A stretch of 64,000 nucleotides of DNA from Saccharum officinarum (lineage: Eukaryota; Streptophyta; Magnoliopsida; Poales; Poaceae), in assembly GCA_020631735.1 (NCBI GenBank), contig CM036179.1, positions 26,589,063 to 26,653,062 on the forward strand, in the 5' to 3' direction. The notes under the pieces are model-generated. The model was not told where the DNA came from. It did not search any database and saw only the letters and a program-made list of their open reading frames with translations. The position numbers were made by a program, and so were the translations under genes. Positions 24,209-35,480 of this stretch are shown in pieces; within the stretch, counting starts at the first letter, position 1; each line of letters starts with the position of its first letter.

Positions 24209-24275
<67 letters not shown>

Positions 24276-24706
24276 TTTATCATGTGACTTATCCATGTTA
24301 TTGAGTAAGAGTGCATAACATTGGTTTACTCTCTTTATCATGAATATAAAGTTTATCAATACTCTAGATAGAAGTTTAGCTAGACCTTCCCAGTGGTAAA
24401 ATTATAAATGACAACCTGGTAATACTCTAGGTAAAATGCTACAATAGTATAATTATTTGTCCGCTTGCAGATGTTCTTAATTGTTCTTATTCTTAATTGA
24501 TCATGTCTTTATATCATTTATATTTCTGCCTAGTCATATAAAATCATAGTGCCACTTATATACTTCTAAGCTTATTTCACTATGGATGACCACCTAGTTC
24601 CATGCTAAGAAGTATAGGTAAATATAGTATTTAGAGACATGTTAATTTATTACCATACATTTTTAGCGTCGTTGCTATTTAGCGATTGCATTAATTAATG
24701 TCAACA
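23009..24706 (+). repeat. 3' LTR of the Athila-like element
   Basis: It is 1698 bp long and co-linear with 16155-17803. The TATA box is at 23430-23437. The length difference comes mainly from an expanded TA tract. It ends in the canonical 'caaca'. Confidence 0.85.
24211..24273. repeat. (TA)n microsatellite, about 31 copies
   Basis: It lies inside the right LTR. The left LTR has only four or five TA units at the same place (near 17366), so the tract expanded after insertion, or the left copy shrank. Confidence 0.95.
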
Positions 24707-26212
24707 CTAGTTCCACTTGTATTTGAGAAAACATGTTTGCAGGTCATAAGTTTGAATACAAGTGGAAAACATACCAAAATGCGCAAGCACAAGAGCATAA
24801 AGCAGATTCGTGCAACCAATTATCAAAGAAGGAGAAGAAAAGCCCACCTACATGACAAACTTGGGCTGATCACCAACGTGGAAGGGGCCAGGCCCACCCA
24901 GGAACTGACCACATGAAGGCGGTCACGAGGCAGGGCCACCAAGGTGCGACCGCACCCCAGAGGCTGCCTCCAAGGCCCATCTTCCACCTACTGATGCATG
25001 GCGGCATGCTAAGGCGGTATAGGGTAGTTTCCTAATTTACGAGGGCCAAACCGACCTCCATGCTTGTATAAATGTAGGGTAGCTCTCTCCTTCAACACAC
25101 ACATTCATTTGGAGCTACACCTCACTACCCCACCTCTTGTACTTCTTAGCTTTAGTTCTTAGTAGTCATTTGGAGCTAGAAAAGCTACTTGGAGAGCTTG
25201 TCTCCTTGGAAGAAGAGCAACCATGGTATGAATAATACTATGAAGAGTTCTTCCATATTCAAGTTCTCATATCATTCATATAGTGGTGCATATGAACTAG
25301 ACTATAGTTTTCATGGTATAATCATGATATATGATCTATCATATAGTTTGTGTGTTATGATCTTAACATGTTTAACTTCATGCTTCAACATTCATATGAC
25401 TTGTATGAGTAGAAGTAGAACTAGGGTTGAGGTGAGAGATTGTCGTTCCTTCGGGTTTGCCCATATTCTTACTTGTCAATCCGTAGGGTTGGAGTCCCGA
25501 GGGGATATGGGTAGTTTCCTTATACACGGGCATGGTGCTCAGGTGCACGGTAACCTTTGGATATGATGGTGCCCCACAGTTGAGGGGTAGGCGGCAGGTG
25601 GTGACAGCCCTATCTATTCCTTGTAATCCCCACATTCGGGTATTGTGTAGGAGTTCATAAAGTCTCTATGGCTTGGCAGACCAAGCCCGGGGATCTTCCC
25701 TTCCATCTCAAACTTAGCTCTAATTCTAGTCATATAACTTGTATGATCATTAACTGTTTTTTACATGACTATATTAGAACATGCCGGCTCCATGTAGGAA
25801 CATTTTTTTATTCTTTGTTTTCCTTTTATCCTTGAGCTTAGCCCAGATGTGTGTCCACTATCCATGATATATTGTTTTTACGCCTGTCATGAACTAAGGT
25901 CTATCATGCAAGTATGTAATCTTATTCCTGTCCATGCTAGATAAATTATACCTTGCCCTCCTTTGGGAAAATATAAATAACGATACCCTGAATACTTCCG
26001 GGTGAAACACTACAACGATAGCTCCATAGGCTTGCGCATTTTGTCTGTAATCATATTAGGACTATCGCGGTTGGTATTTCTTGGTGGCGTTGCTAAGATT
26101 AACTCAATTTTACTGATGGTACTAAGGAATGCCAACCAAGCATTTCTGGCCTCGTTTCCAATGATGGACTTAAAACCTCCTCACTTGGTGATTGCGCTAA
26201 GAAATGCCAACA

Positions 26213-27554
26213 GTCACCTGGATCGCTGCCCCGAACGCCAGGGGGCCAAAGTGATCTAGGGCGAGGCCCCCGCCCTGTCGCTCAGGGGTACGGGACCGTG
26301 CCTGAGCATGGCATTTGGCCTCGATGGTGTCGTGGACATCGTGGTCATTGCCAATCCTATGGCACGCAAGGGGACGCCGAGGAGAAAGGTCACGCCTTCA
26401 CTCCTGCTGAGGCTTGGTGCCCCAGGTCCACGATCGGTCGGAGCTATTGCCAGAGGTGTCATCGCTGCTCCTCGCCGCCTGCGAGGTGTGAGCGTCAGAG
26501 CACTCCCCCCTGACAGTGGCTGTCATCTGGGACGTTCGGGAAAGCGTGGCACGATGCCGAGAGGCTTAACTCTCGGCCTGCTGCTTGAGGGCGACGCGAA
26601 GGAGCTGTTTCACCTCATTTAGCCACTCGTTGGTCTTCGGGTTCGATGTGTCAAAGATGTCTTCCAAGAGGCAAGCGATAGCCACCATGTGTGTACACCA
26701 CATGGGAGAAGCAGAGGCCGCTAGGAGCCCATGTGTGGGCGTCATCATCATCACCGAGAGGGTGTGTTGTTTGCTGTCATGCAAAGTCCTGCCTTTGACG
26801 CTCGAGCTCTGCCTCGACGGCCTCTAGGTCCACCTGCCAAGCACGTAGGCGGTCCGCCTTCTCCTGAAGGTAGACCACACGGCTACGGGGACTCTAGTCT
26901 AGCAGTGTGAGCCTGGGCACCTCCTCAGGCTAAACCTCACCGTCGATGTGGTAGCACATGCGCGAAGGGTCGTTGTAGTCAATGTCGTCAGAGTCATACT
27001 TTGGGCCTTTTTCCTAAGAGAATCTCGAGGAATGTGTAGAGCGAGGGGACATCGGTCCCCGCCACGCTGGAGAGGATGGTGCTTCATGGCACCTCATGAC
27101 TGATGAGGTGCTCCAGCTCCAGCTGGAAGGACGTCGCCGTGTTCTGTATACCAAAAAGCAAGTCTAAGAGGTAGTACTAGAAGCGATCAGGCCGTGAGAG
27201 CACCTCACCGGTGGTGATCTAGTGGTGGATGTTGGCCAGTATGTAGAACATCTAATGGCGGTCCAACACGATGGGGCTAGGGCCCAGACCGCACTGGATC
27301 TGATGGACCAGAACCTCGAGATTAGCTCCCAAGAGTCCTGGCGGAGGAGGTGACGCCAGGGGCTCATTGCCCACTGGTGTAGCCTCGTGGAGTGGATGAA
27401 GCTCCCTGTAGCAGTCGGCGATGTAGGCCAGGCTCCCAAAGTCGAGGACCTGGCCCAGAGTGAAGGCGCCAACCGCGATGGAGAACTCACTGATCCTCCG
27501 GTGACGAGGCAGGTGGCTTCGGCCACCATAGAGCCAGAATCGCACTTGATGCTG
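26213..27554 (-). pseudogene. gag: E1 gag, N-terminal half
   Basis: Starting from the primer site on the minus strand, fragments read 'FSIAVGAFTLGQVLDFGSLA', 'YIADCYRELHPLHEATP', 'YDSDDIDY' and 'LRVALKQQAES'. These match the E2 gag from 45480 on. Frame shifts and stops divide it. It ends at 26213, where the solo LTR begins, and continues at 16069. The role is the virion structural protein; this copy is dead. Confidence 0.7.
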
Positions 27555-27573
27555 CCCCCTACCTGGTGTGCCA
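27555..27573 (-). other. Primer binding site of E1
   Basis: On the minus strand 'tggcacaccaggtaggggg' begins two bases after LTR-a. The same motif follows the LTRs at 10670 and 45458. Confidence 0.75.
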
Positions 27574-27575
27574 GC

Positions 27576-28726
27576 TGTCACAAGGTCAAAACCGTGGCAA
27601 ACATGTTGTTCAAGTCAGTGTCAAAGTACGAGGTCTCTGGTGGCTCGGGTGGACTCAAGAACACAAGAATCACATAGAGAAGACGTAATGGTGTATCCTG
27701 GTTCGGACCAATTTGGTCCCTACATCTAGCAGCTGATGATCCTTATACTCAAGAGCACCCAAAATCTGGGGGTTACAACAGAGTGTAAAGGAAGAAGAGT
27801 TTGGTAGGGGGTTAGCTCGGTGCTAATTCTAAGGTTGCCTCGCCGCCAGTGGAGTCTCCCTCTCGTCAGAGAGGAAAGAGATAGTGGGATGCAGTGGAGA
27901 AGAGGCTCTCGGTGCCCTCTAGGTTGCCTTGCTTTCGGTGCAGAGCGGAGGCAGATGGAATGGAATGGAGTGTCTGGTGATCGAATTGGGATCCTCCCCC
28001 CTCTAGGTCTGACCTTATCCCTTATAATGAGATAGGTCGGGTACAAGGTGGTTTGAGGATTCTAGTCTACGGTCTACGTGCGCCGGAGTCTAGGAGGGTC
28101 TTGTAGCGGTGCAGCGTGGACCGTCGAGTGTCTTGGAGCCAAAGAAGCCTAGGCGTCGTCCGGCTACTCTATTCTGACACTCTGTGTGTCAGACGGTGTC
28201 AGCTTGGACCGGCCTCCCTAGTGTGAGACCTTCTAGAGCCTTCTTGGTGGTGAAGGAGGTCAACTCCTAGGGCTGATGCACGGGCCTAGAAGCCCTCGAG
28301 CCCATAGAGGCTGTGGAAAGCTTTGTCTTCTTGTGTCACGCCCCGGACATGACCCTGTCAGAGGAGCAGTTGGCAGGGGCATGCCTTGGGAGCGACGCCG
28401 GGGCCCTCAGGTATTAGTAGCCTAGGGCTTGTCTTCTTGTGCTTGGGCCTTGGCTGGCATCATTAGCCAGGAAGGAGCCAAGGGCCAGGACTAGAGATGC
28501 CGTAGATCGGGAGCCCAAGGCTCGAGGGAGCCCCCGAGCCCAAGGCGAAAGCTGCGATCGAGTCAGGCTTGGCTAGGTCTCTTTGCCAGAGGGTGCGTGT
28601 GAGCGTGCCCGATGGGCATAGCCCTCAAGCCCCCGGGCGATCCTGAAGGGGTCGGTCGGGGGTTCTACTTCGTTCGGGAACCATTGGACCCGAGGCTTAA
28701 CATACCTGTATGTTAGGATCTCATCA
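27576..28726 (-). repeat. LTR-a of E1, complete 5' LTR (1151 bp)
   Basis: On the minus strand it runs from 'tgatgagatcctaacata' (28726) to 'gaccttgtgaca' (27576). It is co-linear with LTR-b. Its TATA box is weaker ('attataag' near 28020) because of a two-base loss. The outer flank is the CACGG target duplication. Confidence 0.85.
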
Positions 28727-29239
28727 CACGGCCACCCACGCGAGTCACATGGACGACGGAGCAAGGCAGACGGCGTGGACCATTTGATTCCTTGCCACAT
28801 TTGAGGCATCTATAATGCGGTTGTATTATAGTGCTTTTGAGGTGTCATTTTTTTGTAGTATTTTGGAGTGCCCTCATCAGCATTCCCCATGTACCCATAA
28901 CATTAGAAATTAATATAAGTATTCTACTACTATAGTGCCTCTTCCTTCTTCATTGTCACGTAGGCCTTCCTCCTCTCAGAGTAGGATGATGTCACACTAA
29001 CGCTAAATGACCATATGAAATGACGATGGGAGCTGTAACACCACCATAACATACTATTCATGCCAGAGAAATAAACCAATTTGGAAACAACAATAAATTA
29101 AGATGGCACACTAGTAGTTTAGTTGCAATAATAACAACATCCATCCTAGACGAAAGTAATATGGCCATAGACAATCAAACAACATTGGTCCATTTGAACA
29201 TGTCGTGACACAGAGATACATCAAATGGAGCTTTATTCA
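28727..29239. other. Right flank of E1: duplicated target, rest of the 180-bp unit, then unassigned DNA
   Basis: CACGG (28727-28731) repeats 9265-9269. Up to about 28805 the sequence continues the interrupted repeat unit ('catttgattccttgccacat'). Beyond that I see nothing recognisable before the F-box pseudogene. Confidence 0.6.
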
Positions 29240-30435
29240 CTACTCCGCTAATGACTCCAAGAAAAAGAACAAGGGAACATAAGGAAGAAAGTAAGGTCTG
29301 CTCATGAATCGTGCTAGGACTTTATGTCTACCATTGCTACGATCGACACTAGCAGGGATGACATGAACATTTCTTTGGTCCAAGTCATACGCGATGATTG
29401 TTCTTTGCGTCCCAACAAAGAAAATCAATTCCATTCTGGGTGAACTGTAATCGCTGTGTAGGCTGAATCATAATCCATGTAACCAAATTTAATATTAGTC
29501 TTTCCAAACACCTTCAGTGTGCTGACAATATGCTTCAATGTCCATTTATTAGTAGCATAGTCTTCAAGGATCCAGACTGAAAGCTGGGACATATTATGAC
29601 CACTAACACCACCAACAGTACATACACACAAGTGACCCTAAGCTTGATGGATGGAGGGTAGAGTACCATGAGGCCTAGAAATTTTCCTCCATGTCTTTCC
29701 CTCCATATCCACAACAAGTATCATAGAGTACCCTATAATGTGCAGACAACCATTAAGAAACACACTTGCTTATCTTGAACGTATCACATCATCAATGTCC
29801 TGGCCCATTTAGATTCCTGATAGATCCATGCTACAGTTTGAGATGAGTAGATCTCCACACCTAGGCACTCAACGTCCTCCTCCTCCACAAATTCAATCAC
29901 ATGGAAGTGCGAGGAAGCTATCAGATCAAACCCCAATCGAGCCTGACCAACAGCATGGATGCTAGGCGGCAGTACCCGCAAATTCTTGGTTGCCGGATTG
30001 CAGACGACATAGCAAGATCCAGCAGCCTCAACGCACAAGCATAGGATGAGGCCATTGTAGCAATCTAAGACAGCTACTTTGTCAATGGGGAAGGGCAAGA
30101 AGGACAAGTCAGGGCGTTCACCGGTGACGCTGGTGAAGTTTCGCTCGCCTTTCTCACCGTCGTAGAAGAAGCCGACCACAGTCTGGGCAGCACCTTACAG
30201 TTGTTGGAGATGAGGCAGTTCCAGGAGCGACAGACACATTTGCAGCACAACAAGGAGCGGGCGGGAAGGCGGCGGAGATCTCCATAACAACATCCCTTGT
30301 GAGGCTAGCCAATGCATTCCTGTTGTTGGGGGCTGCCTCCATTTCAAAGAGCCTGCGATCATCATTGTGCAGTAGGATGAGAGCTTCCTTAGTAGTGAGA
30401 TCACTAAAGAGGAAAATAATTCGACAAAGATCCAT
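29240..30435 (-). pseudogene. F-box protein with F-box-associated domain, broken by frameshifts
   Basis: A likely start 'MEAAPNNRNALASLTRDVV' lies at 30342. The F-box core 'LPARSLLCCKCVCRSWNCL' is readable at about 30268-30212, but in another frame than the start. The F-box-associated part ('AVLDCYNGLILCLC', 'YVVCNPATKNLRVLPPS') runs from 30187 to 29784 in a third frame. C-terminal pieces ('FLNGCLHIIGYSMILVVDM', 'LSVWILEDYATNKWTLKHIV', 'TIIAYDLDQRNVHVIP') follow to 29240 with more shifts. I count at least four frame changes and two stops. Plant F-box proteins act as substrate receptors of SCF ubiquitin ligases. This copy cannot encode a full protein unless the assembly has many indel errors. 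A possible upstream extension to 30435 is poorly supported. Confidence 0.7.
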
Positions 30436-30479
30436 CAGTACAGTGCAAAAGCATTGCCCTTGCCTTTGGATCTAGCGGC

Positions 30480-30625
30480 AACGCAGCGCGAGGCGTGCAA
30501 TGGTTCACAGAAATTGCGAGAGGAACAATGCGTCGGCCATGCGGGAGGTGGTGGTGGCGGTGGCGCTGCACGAGGCGTGCAATGGTTCACATAAACTGGG
30601 AGAGAGGAACAATGCGCCAACCTTG
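30480..30625. repeat. Imperfect tandem duplication, period about 88 bp
   Basis: 'gaggcgtgcaatggttcaca' begins at about 30488 and again at about 30572. Each copy continues '(g)agaggaacaatgcg'. It lies just upstream of the F-box pseudogene. Confidence 0.7.
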
Positions 30626-32060
30626 AAGATGGGGAAGTGGAATGGTGATGCAACAGTGTTGTGGGTAGTTGGGAAAAACTCGCTCAATTTACTACCACAG
30701 ATAGACCAAACAGTCATGTAGGGTCGGCGGCTAGAACGCCTATCCAATCGGCTCAGCTTTTCATGCGACGGAGATAATACCACTGCCGCATCTATTGTTA
30801 ACCCGTGAATGGTACAAGTTTCAACTACCGGTTTCCTTCCTCAGGAGGCCTCGCTATCGGTCCAACCGGCGGTGGAAGCATAACACAGTTGCTTCTATCG
30901 CTACGGCAGTGAAAGTGGCGATAGTGATAGGTCAATCTGTAGTAGTGGTAGACTGGTATACCGAATAGCCTCTAATATACACCTTGGCCTCCGGTATACA
31001 TCGGAGTTGGGCCACCAAACGGCCCATCATAACATTATTATCGGAGAGCATATTTTTTTGGCTCGTTGGACTTATGGGGTACCAGAGCCCACACCGGAGG
31101 TGGGTTGTGGCCGTTGGGCGTGACCTGCTCTGGCGGTCGGACCGCCCGACAGGGCAACTAATGCGTGGGGGCATTGTTGGGTCCATTACTTATTTTGACA
31201 GAGTCCAAAACTGGCTTACTATTTTTGCTATAAATTCTGAGATCAACCCCTTTTGATCTTTGGATGTGATTTCCTAGTTCCATATTTGACTCCCCGATCA
31301 TATTTTGGCTATCTACATGTTCTATAAGTTCCTCGCAAAGAGAATTTGAGGAATGATTTGCATCGAGCTATAGATATGCACTTAAAAAGGATTTATGGAA
31401 TCTTGATTTGAGTAATCTTTTGTTAGTCTAATCTCATTCCTCTTGTAGGGGTTTCTAGATTCCCCATGCATGTATATTCTTCTTGTACCCATAGCAAGGT
31501 GTCGATCTTACTCTTTTGCTAAAATAAAAGCAGAATTCAGTGATCAAAACTGGGTTTAGAGACCATGTTGATGCTCATCAGGATGTCACAAATAATTATC
31601 TATGGTTGTCTAGATGAAGTCTGTGTCTCATCAGCAATAGAAGTATAGCTCTCATATTATTGAAAGTAAGTCTTCTAGCTAGCAAAACCCTAGCTCCATA
31701 TATAGTACTACTCCAGACAAAATGGTACACTCTATATGTACCATTTTATTTGATTCAACTGCTCATGAAACCTGCATGAAGAATAACGCCCGGCCAGAAT
31801 TTGTCTTTTACCCACCACATGTATGTATACACTCAACAGTACCTTGCCATTTACTGTTGTATCAACTTAACCACGGCCAGATGACGATGCGCTCCACGAT
31901 GGGTACGTACGTGCAGCAGAGACGACAGCCTCCTGTTACAAGTTTGTACGTCGTCCATAACAGAGAGGGTTAATGGATCAGCGCGCATGCCAAGGACTGC
32001 TGGAGCGTATTGGCTATCTTGCGCGTCGGTACATTTGCATGATGACTCAATTATACGGCC
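30626..32060. other. Unassigned intergenic DNA
   Basis: There is no convincing gene. 'cactgccg' near 30780 and its inverse 'cggcagtg' near 30904 form a small inverted pair about 130 bp apart. Otherwise I see nothing supported. Confidence 0.4.
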
Positions 32061-32083
32061 AGACACTACCGGAAACGTCTAAT

Positions 32084-32445
32084 TTGCCTAGTGTAAAAAG
32101 GTTTGCCGAGTGTAATATGTCGGGCACTCGACAAACAGATTATTTGCCGAGTGTAACACTCGGCAAAGAACGACACTAGATAAAGGAAGCCTTTGCCGAG
32201 TGTCAAACACTCGGCAAAATTAGGCACTAGGTAAACCTGCATTTTGCCTAGTGTCGGACACTCGGCAAATGTTTGACACTCGGCAAACACCGACGGCAGC
32301 TGACGGCCATGAACTATCGTTTGAGTTTGCCGAGTGTCACACGGCCGACACTCGGCAAACATGTGCTTTGCCTAGTGTTAAGGTTGTGACACTCGGCAAA
32401 ATGACCCTTCGCCGAGTGTCAGACCTTGGCACTAGGCAAACTAAA
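32084..32445 (+). repeat. Left subterminal repeat array of the CACTA element
   Basis: About 17 copies of a 10-13 bp motif occur in both orientations, 'tttgccgagtgtc' and 'gacactcggcaaa', plus the variant with 'cctagtg'. Such arrays are binding sites for the TNPA-type protein. Confidence 0.9.
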
Positions 32446-32921
32446 TTTTTTTTGGATTTTGACCTCCCAAATTTTTCTGTAGTCGTCCTATAGTACCTTG
32501 AACTACATGTTCAAATTTAGCATATTTCTTGGACCTTTTGCTATATTTCTTTAATTTATTTCATTTAATTGATTTTTTGGATAAAGCAAATGTGAACTGC
32601 AAGAGGAACGAATAATGGAATTTAATGTATAAAAAAATGATATTCATGTTATTCAGTCTAAAGTGAGGCCGTATCCAGGAACAGACCAAAAATTTCGTAC
32701 ATCTTGTTCACGAAATATGACAACGAACTTGTGGGCGAGTTGGTTTTAAATTCTATAAAAAGCAAACGAAGTCCGAAAATCATGAAACTTGACAAGATGT
32801 CGTGATATCATATGTGGAGTTTGTGATAAAAATTTGAGATGATTTCGCACAAGTTTGTCACGCGCGTTGCTTACAAACCAAGACATCTCCACATAACATA
32901 AAAAAATAATAACTTGTGCAG

Positions 32922-34685
32922 GGGTTAGATGATTGTAGAGTCTACAGGTTGTCACACACGCCAAGTCAATGGCATCCTCGGTCTTTTGGTCAGGGAGGTT
33001 AAGTTCGCCGGGAAGACAGAGCCGGCCTACACGTTTGACCATTACACCGTTGCCCCCGATGCTGAAGATCTACGTGGTAGGGAATTCAGAAACAAGGCGG
33101 AGCGGGTGAGGGAGGAGCTGTGGGTAAGTCTTTGTCACACTACATTTCTAAATACATCGCATTCATTGAACATTTTTTAAAATGAATGAAAACATCACGT
33201 CTATATGCAGGATTTCTTCAGATGTCAGGTGGGATTTGAGGACAAGGCGGCTTTGGTGGCTACCAAAGAATGTAAAACACTCGTGAAGCACATGCACTAC
33301 GAGTCGCGCATCCAGGCCATCATAACATATTACGGGGCGTGCCTTGGAAGGAAGGTCACCAAGAAAGATGCAAGAGAGATGATGCTGACCAAGGAACAGT
33401 ACATGGAGGTAAGCTTAGTCAAACATTAATACTGATTTCTTCTGAGAATAGGTGGGCTAAATCTGAACTTCTTATATGTCATGTACTTGATGATGTGTAG
33501 GTGATTCCGTGCTGGTGCTCCGCGCATCCCGATTGCTGGGAAGTGATCGTTGACAAGTGGTGCTCCCCCGAGTGGATGGAGACACACGTCGCTTACCGGG
33601 AGCAGCGTTTGATGATGCCAGGTGTAGCACACCATCAAGGCAGCCGCAACCTCAACGGATACAAGCAAACATGGGTATGAGAATTCATTTATTTATTCTA
33701 ACGTTCAATTCTGCATGATTTTCTAAACATCTTGCTGTTTTTCTCGCAGTCGGTATCACATGGTGGCCACAAGTGCTTGGACTTCATGGCATATGCTATG
33801 GCCCACAAGGGCAGGGTGACGTCTGACGTCTCCTACAACCCGAAGGACCCTCCATCGGCGTATAGCAACGCGACTGTCCACAGCCGCCTCAGTCAGTACA
33901 TAGAGGTGGCAAAAGGAGGTCCATGGGCAAGAGTACGATCCGACCACTGCAAACCTTGATGGAGAAGTCGTCATGAGGGTGGGAGAAGGCAAGAAGCATG
34001 GGCGGTACTGGATTGGTGATAGCATAATCGACACGGCTGCTACTCCTAGTCTCTCGCAGATCCGAGCAAGGAGCACAAGGTCAAGCCCGGCTATACGTGA
34101 ACGGCCAAGGACTGCACAGCAACGGGTCGACGAACTACAGGTTATTTTGGTTTTTTCATCGTTCATTGATTCTCACACTCTTTAGCTTTGCATTATTGTA
34201 ACATTTAGGTGACATATTGTAGGCCCAGCTACAAGAAGAGAGGAGGCTTCGGGAGGAGATGGAGACGAGGATGGCGTCCGAACAGCAGAGGATAGAGGCC
34301 GAGCGGGAGGCTGAGCGTTTGAGGATGGAGGCGAGGATGGAGGCGATGATGTTGTACGTGCAGACTCTTGGCGCCGTTGTGGGTCGACCGCCGCCACCTA
34401 CGCTATTCGCTGCACCTCCACCTCCTCATGTAACCACTCCTGTGAGTATGGATGTTTTAATGCGTATGTTCATGCTTAGGGTCAAACCAGAACACTACTT
34501 GAAACCTAGCTATATGTTTATCTTTTCTAACTCATGCAACTACTACTCTTGCAACATTGATGGTATATGTTTATCTTGTCTCTCACACATGCAATATGTT
34601 CTTCTTTGTGCAGAATCCATCGGCGGCATCTAATAGCGTGCCTCGTCACCTCGGAGATTCACCAGGATCGAATCATGGGACTTGA
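32922..34685 (+). pseudogene. Transposase_24 (Ptta/En/Spm, TNPA-type) gene, six exons, 5'-truncated and frameshifted
   Basis: Exons are 32922-33123, 33211-33408, 33501-33674, 33750-34140, 34223-34441 and 34614-34685. Every intron has GT...AG ends in phase 0, and a stop codon (TGA) closes exon 6. Key sequences are 'VNGILGLLVREV', 'REFRNKAERVREELW|DFF', 'IPCWCSAHPDCWEVI' and 'HVAYREQRLMMPG'. Also present are 'GSRNLNGYKQTW', 'GRYWIGDSIIDTA' and a C-terminal coiled coil (LREEMETRMASEQQRIEAE). This is the order of the plant transposase domain pfam03004. The product binds subterminal repeats. Lesions are an extra base at about 33915 in exon 4 (391 nt), a frame break near 32960 in exon 1, and no upstream exons. 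An in-frame TAG lies just before the only ATG (32929). Confidence 0.85.
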
Positions 34686-34879
34686 TGTTGGACTTGTGAT
34701 GGACTTGTGGTTTATTTTGGACAACTATGATGCACTTGTGATGGACTTGTGATATATATTTTGGACAACTATGTGGTGTTTGTGATATATGTGAGATGTT
34801 TGTGAAATGTGATGTATGTATATATATATGATGTTTACTTGGATGGAATGGAAAAAACAAAAAAGACTGTTTTTCCCGG

Positions 34880-35480
34880 TTTGCCTAGTGTCATGACTAA
34901 GACACTCGGCAAACTAGGAATCTTTGCCGAGTGTCAAAGCCATGACACTAGGCAAACTGAGCGGGTTTGCCGAGTGTCGCGGGGCTGGCACTAGGCAAAC
35001 TAGGCTGATTTGCCTAGTGCCGTGGGCCAGGCACTAGGCAAACTACACAGGTTTGCCGAGTGTCGCGGGCCTGACACTAGGCAAACTGGACAGGCACTAG
35101 GCAAACTGGGCAGGTTTGCCGAGTGCCTCAGGCCTGGCACTAGGCAAACTAGACGGGTTTGCCTAGTGCCGTGGACAGGGACACTCGGCAAAGTGGCCAG
35201 GTTTGCCAAGTGCTAGGACTACGACACTAGGCAAACCTGCCGTTAACGGCACCACTTCCGTCACGGCAAGTTCACTTTGCCGAGTGTCAGGCCAGCTTTG
35301 CCGAGTGTCAGGCCGACACTAGGCAAAGTCTTTGCCGAGTGCCCGACAAATGACACTCGGCAAAGCGCCCTTTGCCGTAGTTTTTTTTTTCTGAGTGTGG
35401 TTTACCGAGTGTTACACTCGGCAAACCATTTGCCGAGTGTTTTATGGGCTTTGCCTAGTGCCTCTGGCACTAGGCAAAGC
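34880..35480 (+). repeat. Right subterminal repeat array of the CACTA element
   Basis: About 28 copies of 'tttgccgagtg', 'tttgcctagtg' and their inverses are spaced by roughly 10-25 bp, more than on the left. Many are arranged as short palindromes. Frames read through this array are artefacts of the repeat. Confidence 0.9.

Larger units (their letters stand above)
16155..24706 (+). mobile_element. Athila-like Ty3 element without polymerase (8.55 kb), nested in the solo LTR
   Basis: Both LTRs start 'tgttga(c/t)ggtcattaacg' and end 'ttaattaatgtcaa(c/t)a'. The primer site after the left LTR is complementary to the plant tRNA-Asp 3' end, as in Athila elements. The flanks are TTAGT (16150-16154) and CTAGT (24707-24711), a four-of-five target duplication. 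One plus-strand frame encodes gag and two protease-like domains and then stops. The 2.3 kb up to the right LTR has no reverse transcriptase, RNase H or integrase. It is therefore a non-autonomous gag-pro element, now also carrying several stop codons. Confidence 0.85.
16070..26212 (+). mobile_element. Solo LTR (about 1.59 kb) inserted in E1 gag, split by an Athila-like element
   Basis: The target duplication GTCAC flanks it at 16065-16069 and 26213-26217, and the E1 gag reading continues across that pair. The LTR consists of 16070-16154 plus 24707-26212. It ends 'gaaatgccaaca' and starts 'taatgacc', so the usual TG start appears as TA. A TATA box 'tataaat' at 25067-25073 lies mid-LTR on the plus strand, giving the orientation. 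No internal region is present, so this is a solo LTR. The short ORFs inside are not genes. The family is not identified. Confidence 0.75.
9270..28726 (-). mobile_element. E1: rearranged gag-pro Ty3 (Tat-like) LTR retrotransposon with nested insertions
   Basis: The outer ends are LTR termini and the flanks carry a perfect five-base duplication (CACGG). In minus-strand order it holds LTR-a (28726-27576), primer site, gag (27575-26213), an interrupting solo LTR plus Athila-like element, gag and protease (16069-14615), a spacer without pol, LTR-b (11825-10670), a second primer site, a second gag start (10667-9668) and a truncated LTR-c (9667-9270). Three LTR copies in one orientation point to unequal recombination between related copies followed by deletion. 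I see no reverse transcriptase or integrase, so it would depend on a partner element. The Tat-like label is inferred from primer site, gag and spacer style. Confidence 0.75.

Noticed and set aside
30778..30912. Small inverted pair 'cactgccg ... cggcagtg' as a MITE
   Set aside because: Only eight matching bases and no target duplication.
32084..32445. Regular short repeats that could suggest a CRISPR-like array
   Set aside because: Motifs occur in both orientations with irregular spacing inside CACTA inverted termini; this is a subterminal array in plant DNA.
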